64,000 nt of DNA, from assembly GCA_023014485.1 (NCBI GenBank), contig JAJOZX010002355.1:580501-644500 (forward strand), read 5' to 3'. Position numbers and translations under genes: made by a program. The stretch comes from Bathynomus jamesi. Taxonomy: Eukaryota; Arthropoda; Malacostraca; Isopoda; Cirolanidae. The notes beneath the pieces are model-generated. The model made no database searches. It was given only the letters and a program-made list of their open reading frames with translations, and was not told where the DNA came from. Shown here in pieces: positions 11,385-22,027 of the stretch (positions are counted from its first letter, which is position 1; every line of letters begins with the position of its first letter).

Positions 11385-12030
11385 AGCCATTAACCTCCGA
11401 TTCTTTGATGAAGTTCTGCCAGATAGCTGGGTTTGTCATGATACACGAGTGTATGAACATAACCCCGTAGATAAAAATCCAAAAGGGGTTAAGTCAGGTG
11501 ATGGAGGTGGCCTATCGAGCGGTGCAACACACGAATAGGATTCACCAAAAGTTAACGTTTGGCATGCTGTCACGGAACTACATAACCAGTCCATTTTTCT
11601 TTGATGATCGTACTGTGATTGGAGCAAACAATACTCAACATTTTACACACATTTTTTCTTCCTCAACTAGGGGCTATTGGAGTTGATAAGAGAAGTGTAA
11701 TCTTTCAAAATGGGGACGACTTCCCACTATGCTGCTGCTGTTCGCAACTTTCTAGACTCACCCTTTCCCGAGCGCTAGAGAGACCATGGTGAACAGATGG
11801 CATGGCCACCTCGATCACCTAATTTAAACCGCTTTGGATTTTTATCTATGGAGGTATGTTAAACCACTTGTGTATTGTAATAAACCGAGTAGTCTGGCAG
11901 AACTCCATCAAACAATCGGAGGTTATTGGATCCATTCCAGAAGAGCATCTTGCTAATGCTCTAATGGAGTTCGATCGTCGGATACGCAGTGTCGCCACTA
12001 ATAATGGGTCATAATTTGGAAGTGGTCTAA
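11385..12030 (+). pseudogene. Mariner-like transposase 3' part with an inverted duplicate
   Basis: On the plus strand 11,690-11,940 encodes a degraded mariner-like core: FQ-DGAPPHYAAAVR, a tryptophan-proline-arginine SPNL block, and LWRYVK-like sequence. The segment about 11,390-11,520 is an imperfect reverse complement of about 11,790-11,930, so the 3' coding end is present twice in opposite orientation. Multiple stops are present. Confidence 0.6.
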
Positions 12031-12119
12031 ACTTGAACAGTTTGGAAATGTAAAAAACATATATATTGTATACAAATTGATTAAGAAAAACAAGAATTAT
12101 GTCAGAACTTCATCAACGT

Positions 12120-12950
12120 TCCCTCTATTTATGATCAAGATCTTTGGTACAAGAATTTGAGTCTTGTTCGCGACACCATCTTGTGATGATCCAAATGTAC
12201 GTTAAGTTTAATAAATTTATGTTGAATAGTTCAGAAGTTATGGCATGGACCTCCATTTGACATGTTACCTCTCTCTGTGACCTTGAACTTTAATACAGGG
12301 ACCAGAGTCTTGTTAAGAACACATTGCCTTATGATCATCCGTGTGCGCGCGTGCGTGTAGTTATCAATTTTTGTCGAGTGGATTTCCATTTAACCTTTGA
12401 CCTTGACCTTTGTACAAGAACCTGTCTTGCAATGATCCATATATGTGTGAAATCTCATTACGTTATATCGGGCGGTTCAAAAGTTATAGCATGGACCTCC
12501 AATTGACCTTTGACTTCTATTTGTAACGTTGACCTCCGATACAGTAACCGAATTCTTGCTCGCGATACATCGTGTTTCGGTGATCCATAAGTGCGCAAAA
12601 TTTCACCAAATTATATTGAGTGATTCAAAAGTTATGGCATTTGACCTTCGACTTCTATTTGTGACCATCTTTGATACAGGGTTCTGATTCTTGCTCATGA
12701 CACATCGTGTATTCAGGATACACGTAAATGTTAAGTTTCGTTAATTTAAGTTGAGCAGTTCAAAAGTTATAGCTGGACAAGCAGCAGCTCAATTTGACCT
12801 TTGAATTCTATTTGTAACCTTGACCTTGATGCAAAGAATGTGATTCTTGGTCGTGACACCATCTAATTATCCATTTGTGTGCGAGGTTTTATGAATTTAT
12901 GTTAAACGGTTCAAAATTTATGGCCTGGGCACGAAAGTGTGATGGATGAA
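12120..12950. repeat. Decayed tandem repeat, about 150-bp unit
   Basis: Five or so divergent units share blocks such as TTCAAAAGTTATGGCATGG, TTGACCTTTGACTTCTATTTG, TTCTTGCTCGCGACA and GATCCATATGTGTG in the same order. GACCTT-rich units of this kind are known from several invertebrate genomes; the exact family is not identified. No protein is encoded. Confidence 0.7.
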
Positions 12951-13442
12951 TGGACAAGTGCAATCCAGTAAGGCGCCTCCAATTTTTTTTTTGTTGATCA
13001 CACCATTATTTCTTGGACACCCTGTACATTTAACAGCAAGAATTAATATGATTCTACGATATGTCAAAAAAATGTTTTTAACATTATTTGATTACTTTTA
13101 TGTTTATATTTTATATAAAATTACTTTTGGGCGACATTTAAAAAACCGATTTTATTCCATGGTTGGGGGTTTCTTAATATTAAAAAGTTGAGAGAATGCG
13201 CTCTTTTATCGTATACGACGATTATATTTTCGAATTTCACTCGAGTTAGGATTTTAGTTAAGAAAAAAATCGAAATCAAATTACTACTACTACCACCACC
13301 ACTTACATATTTTACACACCCGGTTAGGTTAGATTAATCTAACTTAACCTAAACTGAACCCAAGAAAACATCTACAACAAAGTAGTAGCTATTTTGCGTG
13401 CGAGAGGCAAGTGATACAGAAGATGGCATCAAACATACACTA

Positions 13443-15060
13443 CCAGTCAAAAGTTTAAGTACACCTACTAATTTCCAATGTTTTGCTGCTAAGCTCATGA
13501 CAAACTTCAAATGTAAACTTAACAGGTACTAGAGATGAATTTGCTTACCTGGCTTTCATATTGTATGCTTCAATGCATCTGTCCTATACAGTGTGTTGTA
13601 ACACAGAAGCTTCATCAAAATAGCCTTCAAAATGTGTTAATTTACGTCTAGCATGCAACCTAAAATGAATGCCATTAGCTCTGCACAAAGGTCCAAAAAC
13701 AGTTTAAAAGTCTTTACTGGGGTAGTGTGTTTCTTCAGGAGTACGTTAATACACGTGTTCAGTTATTAACATGCGCTGCAGGTCTTTACATATAAAATCC
13801 TTGCAGAGGAACTAACTGTATAGTTTAAGGTATATTTCTGTTTCAAAAACAAAAATGGGTGCCACAGCTCAGTTAACAACAGAAAAAAGACGGTCGATTG
13901 TAACTGAGAAATGAGGACCAATCACTGAGGCAAATTGCAAAAAAAATTAAAAGTTTCTGTGAATGCGGTTGCTTGTGCCATTAAACGGTACGAAGAAACT
14001 GGTCAAAATAAGGACAGAAAAAGGTCAGGGCGACCAAGAACCACAACAACAGACTCGGAGGACAAGTATATCCGTCATCCGAGTCACCAGTCTGCGCAAT
14101 AGACGCCTCACAGCACCTGAAATCAAAACCCAGCTGAACGACTCCAGAAGTACAACAGTTTCAACATCAACTGTTCAGAGAAGACTAAGAGAGGCAGGAT
14201 TAAAAGGACGAACTGCAGCAGCAAAGAAACCAATGCTGAGACTCCAGAACAAAGAGAAAAGGCTAGCCTGGACTAAAAAACACCAAAAATGGACTGTCGA
14301 ACAGTGGAAATTTGTCCTTTGGACTGACGAATCAAAGTTCGAAGTTTGTGGATCCAAACGCAGAGTATTTGTGCGGCGCAGAGCGGGTGAAAGAATGACA
14401 GTGTGTTGTGCCAACAGTGAAGCACGGTGGAGAAAGTGTGATGGTCTGGGGATGTTTTGCAGGGGAGCAAGTTGGAGATCTCCACAAAGTCACTGGAATA
14501 CTGAACCAACGTGGCTATCGCAGCATTCTACAGCGCCATGCCATCCCATCTGGATTGCGACTAGTTGGCCAACAGTTCATAATGCAGCAAGACAACGATC
14601 CTAAACACACTTCCAAGCTGTGTCAAAATTACCTGAAGCAGAAAGAACGTCAACGTCAGCTCACAGTTATGGAATGGCCAACACAGTCCTCGGATCTGAA
14701 CCCCATCGAGCTAATGTGGGATGAACTGGATTGACGAGTGAAAGCCAAGCAGCCATCCAGTGCTCAGAAGCTCTGGGAACTCTTACAAGAGTGGTGGCAG
14801 CAGCTTTCACCAGACTATCTTCTTTCTCTTGTTGAACGCATGCCTCGAATTTGTTCTGCTGTAATTGCTGCTAGAGGAGGATATTTTGATGAATCTAAAA
14901 TTTAGACTTTGCTTTTGGTAAATTGTCCTGATTTGTTGTTATTTAAGTTCCCATGTTTGTACTTATGAATTTGTGTCATGATAACTTAGTTAATAAATAA
15001 AACTTTAAACAAAATTTGAAATTTATGAATATTTCAGGGTGTACTTAAACTTTTGACTGG
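13443..15060 (+). mobile_element. Tc1 element with CAGTCAAAAGTTT ends
   Basis: Both ends read CCAGTCAAAAGTTTAAGTAC inwards, flanked by TA (13,441-13,442 and 15,061-15,062). The element is 1.62 kb with one nearly complete transposase gene. Its right end abuts a TA tract that leads straight into the next Tc1 element at 15,084. Confidence 0.93.
13855..14905 (+). pseudogene. Tc1 transposase (DDE), nearly intact
   Basis: The product starts MGATAQLTTEKRRSIV and has the two helix-turn-helix motifs of Tc1 proteins. The core shows VLWTDESKFEV (first Asp), MQQDNDPKHTSKLC (second Asp) and SSDLNPIELMWDE (Glu). It ends RGGYFDESKI just before a TAG. Breaks are few: an early frame change near 13,910, one near 14,400, and an in-frame TGA near 14,733 where a CGA Arg codon is expected (DELD*RVK). 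The low damage suggests a fairly recent insertion. Confidence 0.9.
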
Positions 15061-15445
15061 TAGTATATATATATATATATATACTACTCAAAAGAATTTA
15101 AGGGTCAAAGGAAATTTTTTGATCATTTTTGTAAGTATGTCTTTTTAAGCCAGATAGGGTTAGAATATCCCCCTTTGGGTTGTCATTTGGACTATAGACA
15201 TCACGTTATTATGGGACATGCAATCATTGCACTTATCTTTAGAAACTTTTTAAGTTAACCCAGATTTCCTTTTCATAGATTTGAAGCACGAACTTAGTCA
15301 GACTAAACTGACAAACTGCCTCGAAACACCCATTGTGACACCTCATGCACCATTTGCACGTGTTTTGCATGTGTCATTCCATGCATGCCAATTTTAGCAA
15401 TAAAAGGGCTGAGCATTTTCCATTCATCATCACTTGAAATTTGAA

Positions 15446-16358
15446 GATGGTTCGACGACAACTCAGCATCCAAGACAGGGGAAGGGCCATTGGCTGGCTA
15501 CAAGATGGACAAACTCAGAGAACTGTGGCTCAGCGTCTAAATGTAAGCCAAAGCGTTATCGGCAGACTCTGGCAGAGGTTCAGGACAACTAATGCTGTTC
15601 AGAATCGCCCCCATTCTGGAAGACCCCGATCAACAACAGCACGAGAAGACCGCTTCCTGATGATAACGGCGTTGCGACAGCGCTTTGTGACCGCACGGCA
15701 TCTTCGGGATCAACTCAGAGCTGCCAGAGGCACCAACGTGTCCGACCAGACCATTAGGAATCGTCTGCGAGACCGAGGTTTGCGATGCCGGCGTCCTGCA
15801 GTCCGACCACCGCTACCTGACCGTCACAGAAGGGCTCGCCGAGATTGGTGCAGACGTCATATCCGGTGGAACCGTGGTCAGTGGGCAGAGAGAATGTTCA
15901 CAGATGATTCACGCTTCTCGCTCCAGTTCAATGATGGCCGGGCTCGTGTTTATCGTCGTCAAGGAGGGAGAGCTGCTGATGTCAACGTTGCTCAACGTCT
16001 ACCATTTGGAGGAGGAAGTGTGATGGTGTGGGCGGGGATATCCATCAACCACAGAACCCCTCTGTACGTCGTTAACGGAAATTTGACTGGTCAGCGTTAT
16101 CTCAACGAGATTGTTCAACCTCTGGTAATTCCACTTCTGCAGCGGATTGGACCAGGAGCTTGGTTCCAGGACGACAACGCAAGACCTCATCGTGCCAGGG
16201 TGGTGACCGACTTCCTGCAGGAGCAGAACGTTCAGCACATGGATTGGCCTGCATATTCACCCGACTTGTCACCCATTGAGCATGCGTAGGATGAACTAGG
16301 GCGGCGAGTTCGATCACATCACGTCCCTGCCGTCAACCTCCGGCAACTGGCTCAGCGA
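15446..16358 (+). pseudogene. Tc1-like DD34E transposase, main part
   Basis: Starts MVRRQLSIQDRGRAIGWL, followed by a helix-turn-helix DNA-binding region and a Tc1 core. FTDDSRFSLQF carries the first Asp, FQDDNARPHRAR the second, and YSPDLSPIEH the Glu, with 34 residues between the last two. One in-frame TAG follows HA, where Trp is expected (HAW-DELGRRV). The gene is cut by the hAT-like insertion after the codons for QLAQR and resumes at 21,267. Otherwise the frame is open over about 300 codons. Confidence 0.9.
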
Positions 16359-16740
16359 CATGACTCCAGATTTGAAAAAATTTACTGGAGCACAGCTCTG
16401 AATTTACTTTTTTTCCCCTTACACCACTAGATAGGTTAATGATAGTAAACTCTTGAATTGACGACATACCAATTACAAATTGTTTTAGCTAAACATCATA
16501 ATACAATAATGTACAGTTTATAACTCACCTTAAGTTTATTTATTCATTGCAGCAGCAACAGTGGACGATGTTAGACCTTGCATGTAGGCATTTGTTGTGA
16601 ATTTACAGCCATGTATGCTTGGCCACTGATCAATGGCTTTGTGTGTGATCATTACAGCAGATCTAGTGCCTGGAGCTGGACCCTCCTTCACAATTCTGCA
16701 CAGCTTAGTCAAATGAGATGGCTTAATGGATCCTTTGTGT

Positions 16741-19099
16741 TCAACAATGTAACCAAGAATGGAGAATGGAGAATGTCCCTTCAGCTGGTGCTTCACTCCA
16801 GGCAGTTGATCCATCTTTATCAAAATGCTTTAATCTCTCTGTGATTCCTTTCCACAGCTGTTCTATATATTCTGTCAGCCAATTTATCACTGAGTCTTTT
16901 GTAAAACTACTTTCAGATCTGGTTCTGGATGGTCTAGCAACTTCAGCAACCTGGTAGTAATCAGAACGTTTCTTGATGTATTTGTAAACTTCATTTAGGA
17001 TGTAATCCTCAGCTGTTAGTTCCTTTTGCTGCCCTGTGGTATCGTGCTTAAATTCAGAAACTACATCATTTGCATTTCCTCCATTAGCTAATTTGGAAAT
17101 TGTTTCCATCACTCTTAACATAACAGTTTTCCCTCCTTCTTTATAAAATATATTTTCTACAAATTCTGCACTAACTGTGGTTTTTTGAGCTACTTGCAAC
17201 ATAATCTTTGTTACATAGGAAATCAATACATAGAACTTGGCACTAATTTCTTTTTCTTGTGGATGATCAAAAAACACACAATTTTCCACAAATCTGTCAA
17301 ATTGATCAAATTCGTAATTAACCATGTGAGTATCAGATTTGAGTTTTGGTCTCTTAAAACCAATGATATTGTCAAGAACCATATTGGTATAGTCAAGGCC
17401 TGATCTCAGATTTGAAGAGTGATTCTGAATAAAGTCTAAAAGCTCACTTAGTTTACAAATTTTCTTCAATGCATCAACGTGGGCTCTGTTCACAAGATGC
17501 ATTAAGTCCCATCGAAATTTGAAATTTTCTCCAAACAACTTTTTCATTTCGTTTTTAAATGGCTCGTTGTCCTTACAAAAAGCCCCATCTCCAACCATTC
17601 CAGATACCTTGGATTTAATTGCTTCTTCAGATAGTTTCAAGTGATTAGGAGACTTCAACACATCAAAAATTTCATTGGCCAAATAAACTCCTGATTTGCT
17701 GCGTACTAAATTTATCCCAGCAAGTTTTACAGTCTTATCTTCTTCACTCATAACTAATACAACTAGCATGCTTAATCCAAAATTGTTCCAATGTCAGCTG
17801 TTATTGTTACTGAAGTTTGTTCTAAGAACCACTTTACAGTTTGTTCTTTAAGTTGATTATCTAATAGCTCACAAATTGTCTCGCACGCATGTGTGTGCTA
17901 TGATTCAAATTTCCAACCTCACAACCTGACCTATGTAATACAGCTAGAAGTACTGGATATAGAGCCCATGCAGTGTTTGTTTTCATTATGTAGTATAAGA
18001 TGTTGCGACATAAGTCTTCTATGCGTTTAGTAGTGTTCCGAGAAGATGTTTTCATCACTTCATAAACAGCAGCTCTTTGATGATGCTGAAGTTTAATTAA
18101 ATGTCTCTTCAGGTGGGTTTTCAGATTTCTAAACCATCTCTCTTGATTTTCTCCTTGTTTGCATACATAGGTTAAATCTTTAACATTGAAGTAACCTTTT
18201 ATGTTAGAATGTTTTCTGAAGCACATGCTTTGGGGTCTGTGCAAGCTATGCAATATAATGTAAACATTTTATCATCAGAAGCATCATCAATATCTTCTTG
18301 ATTATCATCATCTTCATCCTCAACAGCTATATCTACATCAGGCATATTAGTGTCACTATTTGCAATGTTTTCCATTATATCACTTGGTACTGAAAATGAA
18401 TCATCAGCATGCCCCTAGATCCTTCTTTTCCACCAATTTGAATGTAGATTTGATCAAATCATTGTTCAGGATTTCTTGTATTGATTTACGCTTGCTTAAA
18501 TGGGCTATGGAAATGTCAAATTTGTTGCTTTTTGCTTTATTAGATTTGGATGCAACACTTGAACTTGAAGGCATATTTTGACTCTTCTCTTTATTAACCA
18601 CAACAGCTTGGTGAGTTTCTTTTGTTAGGCGCAAAATTGCATTCAATGTCTTCTGGATTTGGGAATTTTCAAATTCCTCTAAAGCAGTTTTGTTAGTCTG
18701 ATGCGCAGATTCCTCACTTACCTTTTGTTTCTTAGGTGGAGGAGAAGCACTTTCTTCAGTCTGTGAAACATCTAGTGAAAAAGTTTCATTTTCTAGATTA
18801 GCAGTTGATGAAGTTGGTTCATTTTTCTGAGGTCTAGCACTAGCACATTTTGTGAACAAACTAAATGACTGCTTTGCCGTATCTCTTTGCTGCACTTCAT
18901 CCTGGTATTTCTTTACTGCAATATCTAAGCTGTGGGCCCAAACTCTGGGACTTCTTGTATTGTAACAAATATTTTTTTTGGAATTAAAATGTTCCTCCCA
19001 GTTTTGCTTCTTTGAATATTTGTTCTTGCATTGACCACAAAAGTAACCCCTTTTAACACCCTAACTTTTCTCTCCAACTTCATCAATATTAGGATCCAT
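16741..19099 (-). pseudogene. hAT-like transposase with N-terminal zinc finger
   Basis: From 19,099 the reading runs MDPNIDEVGEKS, an in-frame TAG, then a zinc-finger-like GYFCGQCKNKYSKKQNWEEH. A Ser/Lys-rich linker (18,404-18,895), an acidic stretch, and KHSNIKGYFNVKDL with a RNLKTHLKRHL block (17,861-18,253) follow. The last open frame (16,741-17,769) contains SGMVGDGAFCKDNEPFK and RWDLMHLVNRAH, the likely Asp and H-containing blocks of a hAT-like RNase H core. Breaks occur near 18,400, 18,255 and 17,775. I know related uncharacterised proteins from invertebrates but cannot name the family. Confidence 0.7.
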
Positions 19100-19413
19100 T
19101 ATTGATTATTGACTACCTGAAAAAATACAAAATAAGTAAAAGTTAGTAAATATAGTATGGTAAAAGTGAGTAAAAGTAAGTAAATATAGTACAATGAAAG
19201 TAAGTAAAAGTAAGTGCTTTAAACTTAGTAAAAGTAAGGAAGAGTAAGTAAAAGTAGGTAAGTTAAAGTAAGTAAAAGTAAGTTTAAACTTAACTAAACT
19301 TTTCAATTCTAGAGTCATGGTGGATTACTTAAAACCGCACAAGTAATTATCTGGCCAATTTATCAAACCTGGCCGAGATCAATGGAACATAGTCCAATCC
19401 TGATAATTTTATA

Positions 19414-20988
19414 CAAGGTGTACATAAAGTCAGGATCTATTTTTGTGAAGCACTTGGAAATCATATGGAATTCAATCATAAAATGATAAAGTGGTAACAT
19501 TTATTAAATAATTAAGAGTAGGATTCGACGTGACGCCCATCAGTATCCCTGCACAGCTCAAATCGTTCCGCAGCATTTCTAAACACATTCTGGAGCATTT
19601 GCGGGTTATGTTATCTGCAGCAGTTCGTATACGTAAGTTTTCAAGACTCGTAATCTTCGTCTGATAGACGTGCGACTCGATAAAGCCCCATGCAAAGAAA
19701 TCTAAAGGGGTTAAATCTGGTCATCTCGCAACACAAGGTCTGTTGCTTCCGCGTCCGATCCAGCGATTTGGAAAACGTCCATTTAGATAATCCTGAACAA
19801 TTTTGGCATAGTGACAAGGAGCACCATCATGTTGGTTCTAAGGGGATAGTATTCTAGTCTTAATTGACGTAATAGAATCTATAAATGGATCCACAAATTG
19901 TTTGAACAAAAATTTCTTTTTTTTCTCAGTGATGAGTCATATTGTATAAAAGGATTGACAAATTGTTTAAGCGTTCATTTTCTCCGTTGTGGTTGCATCG
20001 GAGTGACGTGTTTTGTTTTGTTTCTCATTTCGAAGCAATTCTATTTATATCCCGCGGCAGATCGGCTGTAGTATTACCTAGCCGATTCTGCCTTGCTTGC
20101 TTCTGCCTTATATGGTGTTAAATGATGACGTCATAATGTGTGGTTGACTAATCTAACGAATAAGGATTACAGGACGCGACTTGATATGTCTCCTGCAAAG
20201 AATTTGATTTCTATATTTAGACCATGTAGCCACTATTGATTACGGGTGCGAAGCAAAGTTGGACATTGATCATTTGAAAACAAAATAGTATCCAGGTACA
20301 GATCATATTGGTAGAGTACCTAAGTTTTCAAGACTCGTAATCTTCGTCTGATAGACGTGCGACTCGATAAAGCCCCATGCAAAGAAATCTAAAGGGGTTA
20401 AATCTGGTCATCTCGCTGGCCAAGGTCTGTTGCTTCCACGTCCGATCCAGCGATTTGGAAAACGTCCATTTAGATAATCCTGAACAATTTTGGCATAGTG
20501 ACAAGGAGCACCATCATCTTGATAGACGACGGGGATAGGATTGTTAGTACCGTCGTCTATCAACATGATGGTGCTCCTTGTCACTATGCCAAAATTGTTC
20601 AGGATTATCTAAATGGACGTTTTCCAAATCGCTGGATCGGACGCGGAAGCAACAGACCTTGGCCAGCGAGATCAAGAGATTTAACCCCTTTAGATTTCTT
20701 TGCACGGGGCTTTATCAAATCGCACGTCTATCAGACGAAGATTACGAGTCTTGAAAACTTACGTACACGTATACGAACTGCTGCAGATAACATAACCCCG
20801 CAAATGCTCCAGAATGTGTTTAGAAATGCTGCGCAACGATTTGAGCTGTGCAGGGATACTGATGGGCGTCACGTCGAATCCTACTCTTAATTATTTAATA
20901 AATGTTACCACTTTATCATTTTATGATTGAATTCCATATAATTTCCAAGTGCTTCACAAAAATAGAACCTGACTTTATGTACACCCTG
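19414..20988. mobile_element. Fold-back mariner-like derivative
   Basis: Ends read CAAGGTGTACATAAAGTCAG and the reverse complement of CAGGGTGTACATAAAGTCAG, with TA at 19,412-19,413 and 20,989-20,990. The left 430 bp (19,414-19,845) is the reverse complement of the right 430 bp. A third copy of part of it (about 20,324-20,525) sits head to head with 20,555-20,757 around a short stem with sequence TTGATAGACGACGG. The element is nested in the hAT-like transposon. Confidence 0.85.
20540..20890 (+). pseudogene. Mariner-like transposase, C-terminal half
   Basis: The open frame covers YQHDGAPCHYAKIVQDYL (second catalytic Asp), a GRFPNRWIGRG block, a SRDLTPLDFF block (third Asp, normally SPDLTPLDFF) and a C-terminus ending RHVESYS. 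The N-terminal half and first Asp are missing. It is the same mariner-like subfamily as the relics at 11,690-11,940 and about 31,670-31,850. It cannot make a complete transposase. Confidence 0.8.
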
Positions 20989-20990
20989 TA

Positions 20991-21258
20991 TTAAAAAAAT
21001 ATACGTTTTAATAAAATTTTAATTATCAAAACATTGAAGCTTAACAAAAAATAAAAATAATTGTTAAATATGGAATTACCAACTAAACTTAAAATAACTA
21101 AATTTGTAATTTAAAAAAATTGGTTTGTACAAGAACGTATACGCAAAAAAATTGCATAACGTCTAGCGGATGAACAAAACCCAAACCCAAATTTACTTTT
21201 TCTCATGGTCAAATTTACTGGAGCAATGCTCCCAAGATCCCAGGAATCTGGAGTCATG
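20991..21258. other. Right end of the hAT-like element, non-coding
   Basis: AT-rich terminal sequence. It contains AAATTTACTGGAGCA, also present near the left end in inverted orientation, supporting a sub-terminal inverted repeat. Confidence 0.5.
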
Positions 21259-21591
21259 CTGAGCGATTAGTTGCAGAATGGCAAGCGATCCCTCAACGTT
21301 ATTTCCAACGCCTGATGAACAGCATGCGCCAACGTTGTCAAGAATGTGTGAATGCTAACGGTGGCTACACCAGTTACTGAAGCTTCTGCGACTTGTGTGA
21401 ACATCATTTTGGGGGGTGCATGACTTTTTTTCATCAGGGTAATAAACTAGTGTCTAATCAAAAGTTTTTGTTTTGTGTTTTCTGTTCTTGAGCCATCAAA
21501 GAATTATTTTTGTCATTAGTCGTCACCATTTTAGCTCGTTAGCTTATATTTATATGCACAAATATTTTGACCCTTAACTTCTTTTGAGTAG

Positions 21592-21676
21592 TATATATAT
21601 TAAATTATATATATATGTATATATATATATATATATAAATTATATATATATAGTATATATATATATATATATAAAT

Positions 21677-21730
<54 letters not shown>
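21592..21730. repeat. TA microsatellite
   Basis: Nearly pure TA repeat with interspersed AAATTA and GTA. Similar tracts recur at 22,010-22,028, 22,948-22,970, 23,197-23,218, 30,630-30,676, 34,483-34,540, 38,917-39,005, 39,274-39,318, 40,133-40,155 and 63,512-63,555, always between mobile elements. Confidence 0.95.
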
Positions 21731-21743
<13 letters not shown>

Positions 21744-22012
21744 GTTCGGGAAGAACCGATTCGCCTCTATTTAAAAGAACATATCTCGGCGGAAAAACAA
21801 AGAAAAGGTGAGAGGAAAGACAGGAAAAAGAAAGGGTGGAGGGGACAGTCGAAGTGGAAAAAGACCAAAGGATGACAAGGACTGCAGGGTCGAGCCCCAT
21901 CATCCTTGGGTGCTAGGGCCGGGAGGGCGCACGTGAAACCTCCAGGAACAAGCACGTACAAACGAGCACAAAAGAGCACTCAAAAGCACGAGCTTAGAAC
22001 CCCCTTGCGGGG
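21731..22012 (-). mobile_element. CCCCGCAAGGGG retroposon, copy 1
   Basis: Read on the minus strand it starts CCCCGCAAGGGGGTTCTAAG, continues for about 265 bp including GGAGGTTTCACGTGCGCCCT and a long pyrimidine-rich tract, and ends GAACTTA plus an A run. TA repeats flank both sides. Three more copies are in this window. The A tail and uniform ends suggest a SINE or LINE-tail retroposon; no tRNA-like secondary structure was confirmed. Confidence 0.75.
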
Positions 22013-22027
22013 ATATATATATATATA

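Larger units (their letters stand above)
9880..13024 (+). mobile_element. mariner-like element carrying a nested Tc1 and tandem repeats
   Basis: Ends CAGGGTGTCGGAGAA and the reverse complement of CAGGGTGTCCAAGAA face each other with flanking TA (9,878-9,879 and 13,025-13,026). Inside are transposase relics (11,385-12,030), a complete second element (10,031-11,376) and decayed tandem repeats (12,120-12,950). The terminal repeats are short and imperfect, so the outer boundary is less certain than the inner elements. Confidence 0.6.
16359..21258 (-). mobile_element. hAT-like transposon with 8-bp target duplication
   Basis: The left end CATGACTCCAGATTT is matched by AATCTGGAGTCATG at the right end. 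Outside are CTCAGCGA (16,351-16,358) and CTGAGCGA (21,259-21,266), an 8-bp duplication with one mismatch. Excision rejoins the host Tc1 gene as QLAQR-LVAEWQ in frame. The element holds a transposase on the minus strand and a nested mariner derivative (19,414-20,988). An 8-bp duplication fits hAT (also P or Merlin); hAT is favoured by the protein. Confidence 0.8.
15084..21591 (+). mobile_element. Tc1-like element split by a hAT-like insertion
   Basis: Ends read CTACTCAAAAGAA..AAGGGTCAAA inwards from both sides with TA at 15,082-15,083 and 21,592-21,593. Only about 1.6 kb belongs to this element; 16,359-21,258 is a later hAT-like insertion. Rejoining the flanks restores the transposase frame. 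Confidence 0.9.

Noticed and set aside
16741..16823. Plus-strand open frames overlapping the hAT-like gene
   Set aside because: They are shadows of the minus-strand transposase.
21584..21811. Open frame of alternating Ile and Tyr
   Set aside because: It is a translated TA microsatellite running into the retroposon, with no protein features. Similar frames at 30,408, 34,407 and 38,773 were dropped for the same reason.
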